Shown here piece by piece: positions 1-12,405 of a DNA stretch of 64,000 nucleotides. Position 1 is the stretch's first letter. The number at the start of each line of letters is the position of its first letter. The stretch is from the NCBI GenBank assembly GCA_964020975.1, contig OZ026627.1:36078533-36142532 (forward strand), in the 5' to 3' direction. Origin of the DNA: Hermodice carunculata. Lineage: Eukaryota; Annelida; Polychaeta; Eunicida; Amphinomidae. The translations under genes and the position numbers were made by a program. The notes below the pieces were generated by a model. The model saw only the letters and a program-made list of their open reading frames with translations, was not told where the DNA came from and did no database searches.

Positions 1-180
1 TTCGGATGGTAGTGTGGTACGCTTCATTGGTTACAATTTCTTCCTTGCTGTCGACTGGGGCGTCCGACCTCCTTCCTGGCCGTTTTTCATTCCGCTTGCG
101 TCTGACGCATTTTGCTACAAACATGCTGACGACAACACAGAAAATTGGTCCAAAACCGAGACCAAATCCCATGAAAAATT
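1..180 (-). CDS. Gene A exon 4: transmembrane segment and start of the tail
   Basis: Acceptor TTTCTCGCAG/AA at 181 gives a phase-1 join to exon 3. The frame stays open to the window edge. It encodes a Gly-rich membrane span (FFMGFGLGFGPIFCVVVSMF), a basic stop-transfer (CVRRKRNEKRPGRR) and an acidic tail segment containing TNEAYHTTI. NEAY is an NxxY-type motif. The frame continues past base 1, so the tail end is not visible. Confidence 0.75.
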
Positions 181-3100
181 CTGCGAGAAAAGCAAAGATA
201 TTTGCATGATTACTTTCAATGCTCAACTGTGCATAAAGATTTTTTTTCAGCAGTAATGTTATTGAATTGTGTTCAGAGTTCATGCTCAATATTAGACATT
301 GATATTTTTTGTCTTTGCTTTTTTATAGCTTTTTCAGGTTGTTTGTTTTTGTTTTCTGTTTTTGTAACATCTGTCTAAACTAATGCATATTAGTTGTTAA
401 GTAACTATACCCTTATCTTGGTGGGATCCAATGTGAATTAATGTTGTATATCACGACTAAATACTTCTTGAAATTTGATATGTATTCTTTTAAATTGGAA
501 AATATCGGCTGTCCATGCAAGTTTGTCAATGTTTGTATCAATGTGATGCAATTCAGTTTAACGGAGGTCAGAGTGTATCGCATTGGTTCTCCACAGCGAA
601 ACTAGAAATTAGCTTTGTTGTATTAAAAGTTTAAGCGCACTCTGAGATCTGTACAAAGCCAATAATTATTATGCTTATAGTGGAAAATAGTAGGTTCACC
701 ACTTGAGCTTTGAAAAAATAATGTAATTGACACGTTCAAGGAACAGCAGTTAGTGTGGATTTGACTCGACAAATGTAATCCTAAAATAAGGCAGTGTGGC
801 ACTCCCATATTTATTGTGTTGTTTCATACATTAGGAGACACTCTTGGACACACCTTGAAAATTTAATTGTTGCATGTACATTCTCAAGTTGATGCAATTC
901 TCTTTTTCATGTGGATGGCTGCACAAATGCCCCCCATTCACAAACGCGCGTGCGCACGAAAGTAAATTATACCCACCTTTTCGCAGCAGTGTGTTGTTTG
1001 AACATAAATTTGGTCCCGATTGAATTTTCAATGGCTTTTTGGCATGTTGGCATATGTATCCAGAAACCAAGTTTTGACACCATTTATCATGCAATCCAGA
1101 CTGACCGATAGGTTTAATCATGCCGCAGTCTTCGTCATCAGGCTCGTTTGTAGCCCATATGATCTGTGCAGGGGAGCCTGCAGCATAAAGCAAGGCAACA
1201 TTTGACAAAATGACGACATACAAAAAGACACAAAATGTAGGGCAGCATGAAATACATGTAGGGATCAGATCAAATTTGATTATAAAATTCCAGAAGCTGT
1301 GGATAAAAAAAAAAAACTTATTCAGTTGCATTTGCAATTTGTCTACAGTTTATTTCTTTTTAAATAAAGAACATTTATAAGATAGTGGGTGTGTTTAGAC
1401 GTGATTTTCAGATAATTTGTAATGTATGTAAGTATGAAATATATGAGGAGTACCCTGTTATTGAAAATACATTTTTACAACAGCATCTGAAATCAATGAA
1501 CAACTTGGACGGACATTGAAGTTTTGCTTTACCTGGTTCCTACGTTTTGACGTGCTCCTTTGATGATTTTTTTTTTCAGAAAGTATGAAAACATTTTAGG
1601 AGTGCTTTATAACTTAAATCACATTTTAACAACTGTATCCAAAATCCATGAATAATTTGAATAAATATGCTCGTTTCGTTTTACCCGGATTCTATTCTAT
1701 TACCAATTCTCAAAGTTCGCCGGTTTGATGGATTATGCGTGTAGTGATGGCTTATGTGTCTATCATATGTTTTAACGACAACACAATGCACACACAGATG
1801 TTAATTTAAACATCTCTATTGCATAAGCGGCCATTGCCGGAATATAAATGGACACTTCGACTTTTTCAACCAAATGTTGAATATAAAATTGAAAGTTCAA
1901 AGTTTATTATTGTCACAGCACAAAATAATACAATATAGATATACAATAATTGTTGATTATACATTCAGGTAATGTACTATGACAATGTCACTGGGCAAAT
2001 GGCTTTGCAACCAATGATGTTCAAGGTACTTTCTCCATTTTTTATCAAGAATTCCAGTGATTATTTTGTGGAACATACTTTCCTTTCATGTCAATGATGG
2101 CAGAAACCGTGAAAATAAAGACGCAATGACATGTCATTTCTAGGCAGGTTTAGCAGGAACTTTGTCAAAAATAGCAGAACCAAGTTTCTGTCATATGCCT
2201 GAAATTTTTGCCTGCTAGGAAGACTCTTATTCCACGATAATTCCCAGGGCTTCAAGGAGTAGGGTGCCCAGTCTCACCGCAGTTATAGCGTCGCTGAGCC
2301 TGTCTCAGCAGGCAGAGACAGAACTTAATTGAACGAATGATCATTTAAAAGAAAAATAAACGTAAAACGTCACACTCCATCATAAGTTCATTTACCGTGC
2401 CTGTTATAATGATTGGGGATGTTTATACGGCTCACGTACCCACCTGTGATACCGAGCCACCTCCATGTTCGGGTTGTTTTGTCTTTGTACAGGCCGATCC
2501 AGGCTCGCGATAATCCAATGCGACTCACCATAGTGTTTAGTTCTGTGAGGGTAATCTTGTTATGGATAACTGCCAACTGTTGACCAATATTCTCACATGC
2601 AGTCCTCGCATTTATCCAATTTAGTCTGACCATGTGTACAGTGTATGTATAATTTCCTATGTCGACAGACATGTCTGAAGTACCTTTCGAAACGAATGGA
2701 ACAACTTGAAATATATGCAACGGTCATTTTGCCCACAGAGACGTAAAGTATAATGTCTTTTTGCTTTAAGCAGAGATATAACAGTATTCATTTGTCTCAG
2801 CAGATGTATTACAGTTGAACTTTAATGATAATGCTATTTTAATAGCGAACTGACAGCCAAGCAAGATTCACAGTGATTTTATTTTTTATCATGATGCTAC
2901 TTTAAACAATAATGTTTTATCAATATTGTATATATATCATATATTCTCTGAAATATAGTGTTTCTTCATGTGACACAACAATAAAGACATTGGATATTTT
3001 ATGGTGAATTTTTATCCAAGATTCGTTTAAACATATAAATATGACGTTCCTGTGCATTTTTCATGTATTATTGCATGATATGTCTAATATAAAGAGCAAA

Positions 3101-3317
3101 TAGTATAATAACCATAAAAAATAGTCACAAAAAAACACTGAATGAGAGACTGTAAGACACTAGTTTCACAATTTACCTATAAAGTATGTATAACATAGGA
3201 AATGTGTGGAAATATGCTGACAAGTCACCTACCCTCAATACGTGGAGCCCCAGTGGAACACACAGGTAATGCTATAAAAAAGATGCCACTTAAAAGTATA
3301 ATGGTCATTGTCACCAT
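1..3317 (-). CDS. Gene A: C-type lectin-domain type I membrane receptor, 3' end off the window
   Basis: Four exons join in frame on the minus strand: 3317-3233, 2704-2444, 1177-977 and 180-<1. All three introns are phase 1 with GT-AG ends. The product has a signal peptide, one CTLD, a stalk of about 25 residues, one membrane span and a basic, tyrosine-bearing tail. CTLD hallmarks seen are the WIGL core, four cysteines (TACEN, DEDCG, KWCQN, YICQ), an EPD loop (WATNEPDD) and NYT and NNT glycosylation sites. The canonical WND calcium motif before the third Cys is replaced by LHD, so calcium-dependent sugar binding is doubtful. An extra Cys in the stalk (PNLCSN) could allow dimers. Family knowledge: such receptors act at the cell surface in recognition or immunity; the ligand is unknown. 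The tail is cut by the window edge, and a further small stalk exon cannot be excluded. It is divergently oriented relative to receptor exons C and B. Confidence 0.82.
977..1177 (-). CDS. Gene A exon 3: C-terminal half of the CTLD and stalk
   Basis: A 67-codon exon, acceptor TTTATGCTGCAG/GC, donor CGAAAAG/GTGGGT, phase 1 at both ends. It encodes IIWATNEPDDEDC (long loop, EPD in the EPN position), GLHDKWC (WND replaced by LHD) and GYICQ, which closes the fold. A stalk follows with an extra Cys and an NNT sequon. Reading past the donor adds only intronic residues. Confidence 0.86.
1885..2340 (-). mobile_element. Retroelement 3' fragment in gene A intron 2
   Basis: Read on the minus strand, the fragment ends in a short ORF tail, then an AT-rich 3' UTR with AATAAACTTTGAACTTTC. 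That ending is typical of CR1/L2-type LINE 3' ends. The 5' boundary near 2340 is an estimate. It lies wholly in the intron between the two CTLD exons. No reverse-transcriptase motif is left, so the family call is tentative. Confidence 0.4.
2444..2704 (-). CDS. Gene A exon 2: N-terminal half of the CTLD
   Basis: An 87-codon exon from acceptor TTTCAAG/TT to donor ATCACAG/GTGGGT, phase 1 at both ends. It encodes a GNYTYT strand with an N-glycosylation site, the helix-1 Cys (ARTACENIG), an LAVIH strand, AWIGLYKD and WRWLG. This is the standard CTLD order up to the start of the long-loop region. Confidence 0.88.
3233..3317 (-). CDS. Gene A exon 1: signal peptide
   Basis: ATG at 3317 opens a 28-codon exon encoding a typical signal peptide: a hydrophobic core (TIILLSGIFFIALPVC), small residues STGA, then PRIE. 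The donor is GAGG/GTAGGT, phase 1, which matches the phase of the next exon. It is too short to appear as a long ORF. The start was chosen as the first ATG before the hydrophobic core; a second in-frame ATG lies three codons later. Confidence 0.75.
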
Positions 3318-4383
3318 AATTTTAGCAATCTTTGTGAAGGCAAACAAAATTAAAAAGCTTTGTTACCAAAGTCCCATGGAAAGTTGTTGAATGTTATCGA
3401 AGCCTGCTCAAAAGCTGTTAAAATGTATATATCAATGCGGCTCAGTATACAATTTTCTGTGTGAATGACGTACCATCATACACTCATGTGAACATGTTAT
3501 TATTACACATTAAATACATTTTATGAAGAAAAGGGAAATGATTAGTTTTTATTCCGAAAACAAAGAACATGTGACTTTTATTATCACAGGTGTATTATTA
3601 GGTTTAACCCCTGCCTATTTACATTTCTCTATTGAGAAAATAACCTTCCGTTGACATGTATGGACACCAAACGCCCCATATGCACCCCCCCCCCCCCAAA
3701 AAAAAACCCTTTGACTAACAACTAGATATCTTGATATCTTCCCTGGATACCTTTCAACAAATATCACAAAAACACACAAAAATAGTGTAGATGAACTTCA
3801 AGGTTGCTGAATGTCGGTTGGAATGGAAAAGTGTTAACAGAGGAAGCACCGTGACCTCAGAGTATAAGCTGTCAGCGCACAGACTTACGGAAACGTCATT
3901 GTACAACAGGATCTCCTAGGTCATCAAAACAACAGGAAAAATTATACTTGTCAGAGCTGACACCACAGTCAACCCAATGTAAGTAATAAAATGTTTCTAC
4001 ATGTGAAACACGCCTTGGGTTTATGGTAGTTCGACAGATGACAACACATGCTACCATTGGCACGAAGACTGTGCACGTGCCATAAACGCTATCTGCTGTT
4101 TGGACCAGTTCATCTTATGTCGTACATACATGAACAAAATAGGATGTTTGACCCTACGATTTTTCATCCTTTCTAGGCGGATGTCGAGCCCCATACTTAT
4201 TGTTCTAAATTTATTTGATGTCAACATCATCAAAACTGATGTCAAATTAACACAGAACCGTGTTCTATTTGCACAGCAAAGAAAAAATTACATGCTTAGG
4301 CCTACTTTCTTTATGTTTTGAATGTTATAAATGAGCTGTTGCTCTGCAAAAACAAACAGATTTTCCGTGTACACATACACACA

Positions 4384-4452
<69 letters not shown>

Positions 4453-5965
4453 CCAAGGGGCATTCATAACATAATATGTGCCTTGAACTGAAATAAATAT
4501 TTCTCCTGAATAAATTTATCAAATACCACCGGTGGCGCCCCCAGTGGCTCAAGTGCCATTGCCTTTTTTTATATACATGTAGTATGACTGCCTGAAATGT
4601 TAAATCCACATATATATCTTCAAATAAATGAAAAAGGGCCATCACTAGTGACTCAATTTGATACTTTGTAAAGTAGGTCAGTCAACCACGATACACAAGC
4701 CTTTAATTTTACCCACATTGAAAAATTCTGCTTTTCATAACCCTACAATGTACAAGTATAGTCAAATTGGTTTCACAATGATTTTTTTCTAAGTGAATCA
4801 GCTCTTGTCAATATATAGCGGTAACGGTCGTACGTACTCACACGTGCACCTAGCTGTTAAGCTAAAAACATTACAAGGGTATAGGTTTCACTAGACGTTT
4901 CACTGTACTACTGGGTTTCCCATAGGCCTGCATTGTAATGTTAGACACAGAATCATATCTTTAAAATATTTCTAAAAAGTCCATCATTGAATAAGTGAAA
5001 CATTCAAACATTAGCTTGAGTGGGACACAATTTTAAGTGGCATGTTTTTTGTGATAGTTACTTGTAACTGGGTGACATAGTGTCACTTATAGGGAAAGAA
5101 TTGTTAGCTTCTACTTCACAACCTGCAGACTTTTGCAGGGGACAAGAAAAACCATATTGTGAAACTTGTCCCCTTTCTGCCCTGTCAAACAGGTGAGAAA
5201 AATAATGTCTACCTCTGTTATAGTCAAAATGATATATGTTAAAAATTCAAATGATCTATTATTTTGAAGTGAAGCCATTAATACTGTATGAGTCTCATGT
5301 CAAATTGACTGTATGCATGCAGCTATATTAAAATTATTGCCACAGCTTCGCTTGCCTTCTGAACCTGCCTGCTTATAGTTATAAGCTCACTGGACCTCAG
5401 GCTATTTTTTATTTGGCTGGTGGCCTGTGAGGGCATGAGGGCCCCAGTCCACCAGTCAAAGGCTATAGATCTCATAAGCCGGCAACAACTTAGCAAGGGA
5501 CATCATTATAATTAGGCATAGCGTGATAAATGGCCAGTTTCTTTTGCTTTTATTTTATTTCATTTTTATTTCTTCAATAAAATATGCTTCAACCAATTAT
5601 TTAAGGAACATGCTATTGAAAAATGATCATGGTCCACGTTTACATTTACCCGTCTATCACCAATATGCTATCCCTCCCCTCATCCCACTTACTACCGTTA
5701 CTAGATCCAGGGGCCATCATCAATGATTTTTTGTCCCATTCACCTGTTAGTCAGCATATCTGATTATCTCATTTTCTAGTGGAACTTATTTTTTAAACTG
5801 ATCAGAGCTTTTAATTTGGCAGCCTGGGGAGTAGGCAGGCTATTAAAATGCAAACACCTTCATACACAAGCGAACGTTTGAATATACCTTTTTTTTAAGA
5901 AAAGGAACATGGATATTATTTCCCGTTGCGTATCGTGTTGAATAGTGATTCATTTCAATTAAAAG
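3318..5965. other. Intergenic, no gene recognised
   Basis: I see no exon-like segment with matched splice sites on either strand. It contains a C/A homopolymer run near 3686-3706, the (TA)n tract at 4387-4450 and short AT-rich low-complexity stretches. The promoter of gene A should lie just right of 3317, but no clear core element stands out. Confidence 0.5.
4387..4450. repeat. (TA)n microsatellite
   Basis: An uninterrupted TA dinucleotide tract of about 64 bp, preceded by a short CA/GT-type run. Confidence 0.97.
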
Positions 5966-6265
5966 TCAGATTTGGTCGCAAAGGTAGTTAGGTGTTAGAC
6001 CATGCCTGCATTTGAACATTATAATAGCCATATGAAACTGCCTCCTCTTTTTAATTGTCTGCCATTTCAAATTTCTAACAATGTCTTCATTCCTAAAGTT
6101 TACATAATCATAATTACTCGAGACTGTTCTGGCTGTAGCGTTTTGCAGTCTCTGTGCTATTTTGAGTCCCTTCTCGGTACATGTACCCCATACAGTGGCC
6201 ATATTGCCATAACAGAGTACAGAAAATAAGAATATTCCAACATAATGGCCAGTATCAACATACAT
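5966..6265 (-). mobile_element. LINE reverse-transcriptase C-terminal fragment
   Basis: The minus-strand frame of about 99 residues reads YGNMATVWGTCTEKGL, then RLQNATARTV, LKWQTIKKRR, MFKCRHGLTPNYL. This matches the region downstream of the RT domain in CR1/L2/Jockey-type LINEs (YGxxVWG, RLQNRAAR, L.W.....RR, MYK..NG..P.YL). Only this piece is present, without RT catalytic motifs or endonuclease, so it is a dead 5'- and 3'-truncated copy. Confidence 0.75.
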
Positions 6266-7266
6266 GATGATCAGAAATACAATAAAAAGAGGGCCTCCAG
6301 TTCACTGGCATGGGAAACACATTACCTCAGCGTGCTGGTAATTAAGTAAATACCCTTACCCTCCCCCTACATAAGTGATATCACTAATATGCAGCTGCCT
6401 CTTAACAGGCTGCATGCATGACTATCTCCATGCATGCAAGATGAAACTTTACAATGGATCCATTCAAACTTCTCGCAGTTAATAGATGTGCTTGATCAGT
6501 GAGGATATCTGTCTATCATCACCCTTTCAGTACTTACATCGATGACCTTATTTTCAATCATGATTGACATAATTACAGTTCTTAACTTCTAGAACTTCAA
6601 TATCACTAAATCATAGAACTGCTGTTTGTTTCCATGCGGTTTTTATGAAAGTTAATTACAGTAGTGAGAAGAGGACTAGGAAAGTGTTGATAAGAGCAGA
6701 TACACAGTGTGTCAAACCAGCCTGATGTGTTTCTTCATTCGCTGCACTCATCAGAGGCCTTTGAGTAATCATTGGCCCAGATTAAGCATAACCAGGATAA
6801 CTATGATTTTATGCCTAGAAGTGCATGAAAATGGAATCTTTCAACCCCGCATTTATATGGCTCAATCAAAACTGAATGCTGGCTTGTGTGCATGACCTTT
6901 ATATAGGGCCATGTGGCCTTGCAAGGGAACAGCTAGACGTTGTTGTATTGTGACCTCATGAACTAGAGGTCTGCATGTTCAGCCTTACTGGACAGTACTA
7001 CTGGGGTATGCCAGTCATTACAGGTGACTGTATTTGCGTGTGGTTTGATGACATGTCATGTTCATTGATTAATAAGTGGGGTTGAACAGGGTTTTCTTCC
7101 CTGTGAGTACCCATGGGAGATGGCTATCTCTAAACGGGAAGGGTTCCGTCTCCCTGTTCTTAGATCAGATAACGTGTCTGGATCATAAACGTTTGTGTAA
7201 ACTTACATCCTTCAAAACAATGTTGCTCTACAAATTGGAGGCAAAAAGATTTTTTTTTCATAGGCC
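6266..7266. other. Intergenic, no gene recognised
   Basis: No coding signal with splice support on either strand and no clear repeat structure, apart from flanks shared with the tandem block that follows. Confidence 0.4.
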
Positions 7267-7975
7267 ACCCCAAGGAAGGGTCAAAATGTGATCTCCTAAA
7301 ATAACATGAAAAAGACAACTAGCACAATATTCCAACAGAGTGGTCTTAAAAAGATACGCAGTCTCTCATTAGAGGGGTCTCTCAAGACAGGTACCACTGT
7401 ACCATATTGCATACAGCATAGAGTCACACATCAAAAGAAAAAAAATCAACTGCTCACAAATGAAATTTCACCCATTGTACACACATACATGAATGGAGAA
7501 CTAAATTCTGATAGGCCCAACCCACGATCTACACTTTGGAGGTATTTGAGCACCCATATTGTGTGCACATATCCTTACACACCTTCCCCCTCAAAAAGTA
7601 GCCCCCAAGGAAGGGTCAAAATGTGGTCTGTCAAAACAGGTGGTCATTCTTTAAAGGTACTAAAATAACATGAAAAAGATAACTAGCACAATATTCTAAC
7701 AGAGTGGTCTTAAAAAGATACGCGGTGTCTCACTAGAGGGGTATCTCAAGACAGGTACCACTGTACCATATGGCATATAGTATAGAGTCACACATCAAAA
7801 GAAAAAAATCAGCTGCTCACCAATGAAATTTCACCCATTGTACACACATACATGAATGGAGAGCTACATTCTGATAGGTCCAACCCATGATCTACACTTT
7901 TGGGGGTATTTGAGCACCCATATGTGTGCACATATTCTTACACACCTCCCCCCTCAAAAAGTAGCCATTTCAGAC
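7267..7975. repeat. Tandem duplication, about 360-bp unit, two copies
   Basis: A unit starting with the CCCAAGGAAGGG segment (7269) and CTAAAATAACATGAAAAAG (7296) recurs at 7604 and 7660 and runs to CCCCTCAAAAAGTAGCC. The copies are roughly 90-95% identical by eye. The offset is about 335 bp at the start and 364 bp further in, because the second copy has about 30 bp extra. Both contain the same frames by duplication, which is not evidence of coding. Confidence 0.9.
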
Positions 7976-9379
7976 AAAATTGTAGACACCATGACCTTTG
8001 AGTGCCCCCCACCCTCAGAAGGATTTGCTCATAACTATGTCCAATAAATGTATTTATTTTTTAAGCTTGCCACTGGATCTCTTTTTTGAGTATTTATGTG
8101 CATGTATCAACAATTAGTAACTTTCTTTGGCCTCAACTGATTGATTGTGATTGGCCAATTTGACCTGGCAAACAAGATCCAATAAAAATTGATTAATACC
8201 CGAAGGAAAGCATAGCTGTGTGCTGTGTACTATAGTGCATAAAACACACAAGGGACAAACAAAGTGCTGACGGAACACGACAAAGCTTGCATGGACAGAT
8301 TTCTCCAGTATAACTCGTCACTGATACTACAGGGTGGATTGCAATTTCAAAAAAAAAAAAGTCAGCGAGTTGCAAAGTTGGTTATTTGGAAATATCGCTA
8401 CTTTCTCAGATTATCTGAAAAAAAACCCTGCTTACAGTTTCTTGTGTAAATCTATAAACACTGCTTCCTAAAGAGATTAAACAAAAAACAAAACAAAACA
8501 AAAAACAAAAACACAAAAAACAAAACAAAACAAAAAAAAAAACAAAACAAAAAAAAACAAACAAACAAAAAAACTCTCCACTCCACTTGTTGAATGTAGC
8601 ATACACGGAGATTGGTCTGTTATGAGGCAAAGGTATACATAGATTATAAGAAATCTGCTATAGTATAGACGAATTTTTCCTGTTTTCCCTTCAAAAGCCA
8701 GATAAGGAAACGCATTTTAGCCTGTTCAGATTTCGTCGAGGAAGTTTTTAAGACCCATTAAACTGTCCCAGTTGGTTTTAAAATTAAGCTGGCCACTATT
8801 TTAATATCGCATATTCTCTCACGATATCACCGTCAATTGAGACGTGTTTACAAAAGTTGCCCTGATACTCAAGTATTACTGTCAGATGATGCGCAGAATT
8901 TACAAAAAGCAGAAAGCATCGTTTTTAGGGGGGGGGGGGGGAATCCCTAGTATGCTGGAACAAATAATAATTTTTGCCCAAGGGCAAGGTATGGAAGAAG
9001 AGAAAATGTGCTAATAATGGCCGGTAGGATACGGAGATTAAAAGGGATTCCAGCACGTACGTATAGCATATAAAAATGCCCAGTGCGCTAGTACAGAAAG
9101 CCCCTTAGCACCCACCACCACCCTCCCACCCCCACCCCACCCCACCCTTATCAAGTACCCAGAAAAGAACCTGGGGCAATGTCATCATTTCAACATTATT
9201 TTGCTGATCTAATCTAGGCCACTTGTTTCCAAGTAACCTCTCACTTTTGGCCTACAGGGGCATTTCGTGCTCTGAAATGGTTTCAATGTGATTCCTGAGT
9301 CAAACCAAGGAGGCTAAAATTAGGATCCTTTATCTAACCAACAAGGCAACAGAGAGGAGAGAAGTCTCTGGTCTGGGCT
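7976..9379. other. Intergenic with A/C-rich low-complexity tract
   Basis: No gene is recognised. An (AAAAC)n-type tract lies at about 8482-8575, a G-run at 8929-8941 and a CCACCC-rich run near 9112-9150. The long minus-strand Phe/Cys-rich frame here is just the translation of the A-rich tract. Confidence 0.5.
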
Positions 9380-9472
9380 TCAAACAACTTTGTTTGGAAT
9401 AAAAAGTGTCTTAATCCAATTAATTGGTGTTTTTGCTTTGATCTTACTTGATGGGTCTTGGTAATTACCGAG

Positions 9473-9634
9473 ATCGCTACAAGCGGCCGACTCTACCCTC
9501 CTTGGTCTAACTCTTGCAGTTTTCTCTGCCTCGCTCATCTTGCATGGTCCATGGATTTGATCAGTGGACGGCAACATGTCGGCTGTAATGACTGGAGCCG
9601 AGGCGACGCTGCTACGTGTGTTCTGATTGGCCAA
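9473..9634 (-). CDS. Possible first coding exon, unidentified
   Basis: On the minus strand a frame with ordinary amino-acid composition contains three in-frame Met codons (MANQ, MLPS, MSEAEK) and ends at a donor-like GATCTCG/GTAATT near 9472. CCAAT-type motifs lie at the 5' end and just upstream, with a TGACTCA (AP-1-like) motif near 9683. GC content is higher than the surroundings. No protein family is recognised and no partner exon was found at lower coordinates, so it could be a chance frame over a promoter-like region. Confidence 0.22.
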
Positions 9635-11474
9635 AAAGTAAAGGCACCTGGCTGTTTAAATCAACGCAACCACCACTTTCCATGACTCACGAATCACCAA
9701 TAGGCCTAGGCCTACTGGACAGTGTTTCCACAACCAGGTTATTGTTTGATCTGCAGATCCAGTGGACTTTTAATCAGAACGAATTTCCAAAGAAGTTGAG
9801 TAAACACTGGAACTCAGAGCAGTGGAGTAAATAAGAGAAGAGGTAGGCAGGCATTATATAGTTTAGCCAAGTGCTGACATATATATTAACTCAAAATAAG
9901 CTTTGTAAATTGAAGTGAGTGACAGACAAAACAAATACAGATAACACTGTTAACAGCGGTACACATAGGGATCGCGCAAACTATTATTATAGGGTTTAGC
10001 CTCTTAATATGAAAGTAATAAATTAATATATCTAGGCCTACCAAGGCTGTATAGGTGATGTCCCTATTCTCGATATGTTCCTATTGTCGATAGGGTGGGC
10101 AAAATGCCAAAAAACACTGTTATTATCACTTGCTAATCTATCTGTATGTGTGATGAGTTGCCAGTCTCTGAACTAGGAAATTGGTGCAACGATGTCTAGT
10201 TCCGTTCCCCGGCCGGCGTCCCAGTTGCTAGCTAGGGTAAACGCTTATATTTGGGTTCTTTATGCTTTTGCTAAGCAAAAAACAGGTACACTTTTCAGAG
10301 AACGCGCACAGGTTAGATTTAAGTAATCGCATAGAACCCAGCCTTTTAGATTTTTCATAAACTGATTTCATGTTTCTTTAAGCAAAAAAAGAAAAAAATG
10401 TGTGACCCGCTGACCCACTTCGAACTTTATCATTGAGGAGTTTTCGGTTGCTATAACGAGGATAGGAACATTGTTTTTACAAGCTCGTCAGCAGAGTTGA
10501 AGTGACATGACTTCCACACAATACTTCCGTTCGTCAAGAGAAGACCATTGGTTCGGGTTTTAGCATGGAAGTACAACTTAGAACCAGAAGTCTCTGATTT
10601 ATAACAAACGTTTTCATATCTGTGGTCAGTGACGTATTGTGTTGCATTTCACAAACCGCACGGCTTAGCCTATCGAGAACTGGTACATCGTGTTTACGTC
10701 AAAAGATGTATGTAGAGGCTTTCTTGCCAATGTTTAACAAATTTAGAGTCGCTGTGCATGACCACCCATACTTGTTACCACCTGGGGAAAACGTAGCTCG
10801 GCTATATGGGCCTCGATCTAGGCCTACATGTATGAGATATCTTTTCCTTTGATCCTGGGGTTTAGGACCCAGTAACCGTGTTTTGAGGCTGCATTCTGAC
10901 GAGAGTTTGAGGTGGAATGTGTGTGTGTGTGTGTGCGGGGGGGGGGGGGGGGAAGAGGGAGACGGGAGGGCACATGCATGTCTGTATAGACATAGGCCTA
11001 CAATCTAGGATCGTACAACGGGACCTTTGTTTCATTTTCATATAAATTTTCATACTCCACCTTACTTAGAAAGCATGGTCAAGCATGGCTGTCCCGGGAT
11101 GGCAGGACAGAGACTAGGCCTCCCAAAGTTCCTCTGTGTGGGCCTGGCTTTGACAACTCCAAAAAAATCCATTAGTGCATCTGGTGTAAACACTCTCTTT
11201 TATGTGGCGGGTAGCTGGGGGGTGGGGGTGGGGGTTATTGATGGTAACCCAGGCATTGATTACACGTTACAATTTGGCGAGATTTTTTTCCAATACACTG
11301 TTCCATAAAGTTGGTTTAGCTTAGACTGATAGTCTAATTTTACGCATCTCGCAAAGAAAAAATTGCGGTAAATAAATTCTAATATGAAGAAACACCAAAG
11401 CTATGTTTATGCATGTACGCATGTACTTGTCATACGTTACCTGTTATTTTAAAATTCCTCAGACGTTGAGTAAG
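9635..11474. other. Intergenic, no gene recognised
   Basis: Contains (GT)n followed by a G-run at 10917-10952 and several TAGGCCTA-type words. No CTLD or signal-peptide exon for receptor C was found here by eye. Confidence 0.4.
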
Positions 11475-11660
11475 GTTCCCAGAAACTTAAGTGTTAATTC
11501 TTGGGACTTAAGTCATATTCTTGAGAATTTATAACTATATTCCTGGGACTTGCCAATATCTTTCTGGGAGCTAACTACTATGTTCCTGAGACTTTGCTAC
11601 ATTCCCAGGACCTGCCTTATATTCCCAGGAACTCGCTTATATTCCCAGGAAATTGATTTG
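11475..11660. repeat. Minisatellite, about 25-bp unit
   Basis: About seven degenerate units built around the words ATTCCCAGGA / ATTCCTGGGA, each followed by CTT or CTNGC and TTAT. The last three units are the best conserved. A (TG)n tract starts right after it. Confidence 0.8.
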
Positions 11661-11673
11661 ATTTTCATTAGGT

Positions 11674-11701
11674 TTGTGTGTGTGTGTGTGTGTGTGTGTG
11701 T
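11674..11701. repeat. (TG)n microsatellite
   Basis: A pure TG tract of about 14 repeats directly after the minisatellite. Confidence 0.95.
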
Positions 11702-12150
11702 CGTTTCGGTAGTGGCAACATAAATGGTAGTAAAAAGCTAAACATCTCCACCCACGCACCACCCACCCTTCGCCTTCCCCCGCAGCATTTTAAAATTGTT
11801 TTACCCTTATTTCTGGTCAATCATGCAATGATGGCATACTCGATCTTAATTTTATTTTACAGCCGGTAAGAATAAAACTGATGTTCACACATTGCCATTG
11901 TCTGTATCTAAAGCGAGCAAACCGAGACAAAAAGAATCTTTGATGTGTAAAGTAAAACTGCACGGACTGAAAATATTTTTATACCACAAATTCAAAGTTT
12001 CAATACATTAACACAAAACAATTCTGCCGGTGAAGTAAAGTCAATATTTTGCTAAAATAGTTTTTTTCACTTTCAACTATTAACTGCTTATGATGAAATT
12101 ACACTCAAAGATATCACCAATTTAGAGTAAACATATTTTTATTTCTGTAA

Positions 12151-12405
12151 GGATATAATTGGGAAACAGAACAAGGCCTATATAAATCCCTGTTGCACAT
12201 AAAAAGATTCAAAATGAGATGGCACGAATCACAGGTTAAGAGACAATTCACAAAAAGGAAGAGCGCCACAAGACAAGGACAGATAAAGTGGCGGCGCCAC
12301 ACGAGCATAAGCGGAACGACACAAGACGTAACATATACAGCGTTGGGAGATGTAGTGATACACAGACGATACATTTCTGGTTTCAATATTTTGACTATAG
12401 TATGA
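12151..12405 (+). CDS. Possible receptor tail exon with an ITIM-like motif
   Basis: An open frame after a possible acceptor (TTTCTGTAAG at 12150; another CACAG at 12234) encodes a very basic stretch (RQFTKRKSATRQGQIKWRR), then TTQDVTYTALGDVV and a stop. VTYTAL fits the ITIM consensus (I/V/L/S)xYxx(L/I/V), and the context resembles tails of inhibitory receptors. It precedes receptor exon C on the same strand. There is no membrane span in the frame and no confirmed splice partner. Low confidence, as one short motif could be chance. Confidence 0.22.
   Translation, partial: GYNWETEQGLYKSLLHIKRFKMRWHESQVKRQFTKRKSATRQGQIKWRRHTSISGTTQDVTYTALGDVVIHRRYISGFNILTIV

Noticed and set aside
10622-10852. 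76-codon plus frame with balanced composition
   Set aside because: No family similarity, no signal peptide, and no donor or acceptor that fits the receptor C exon.
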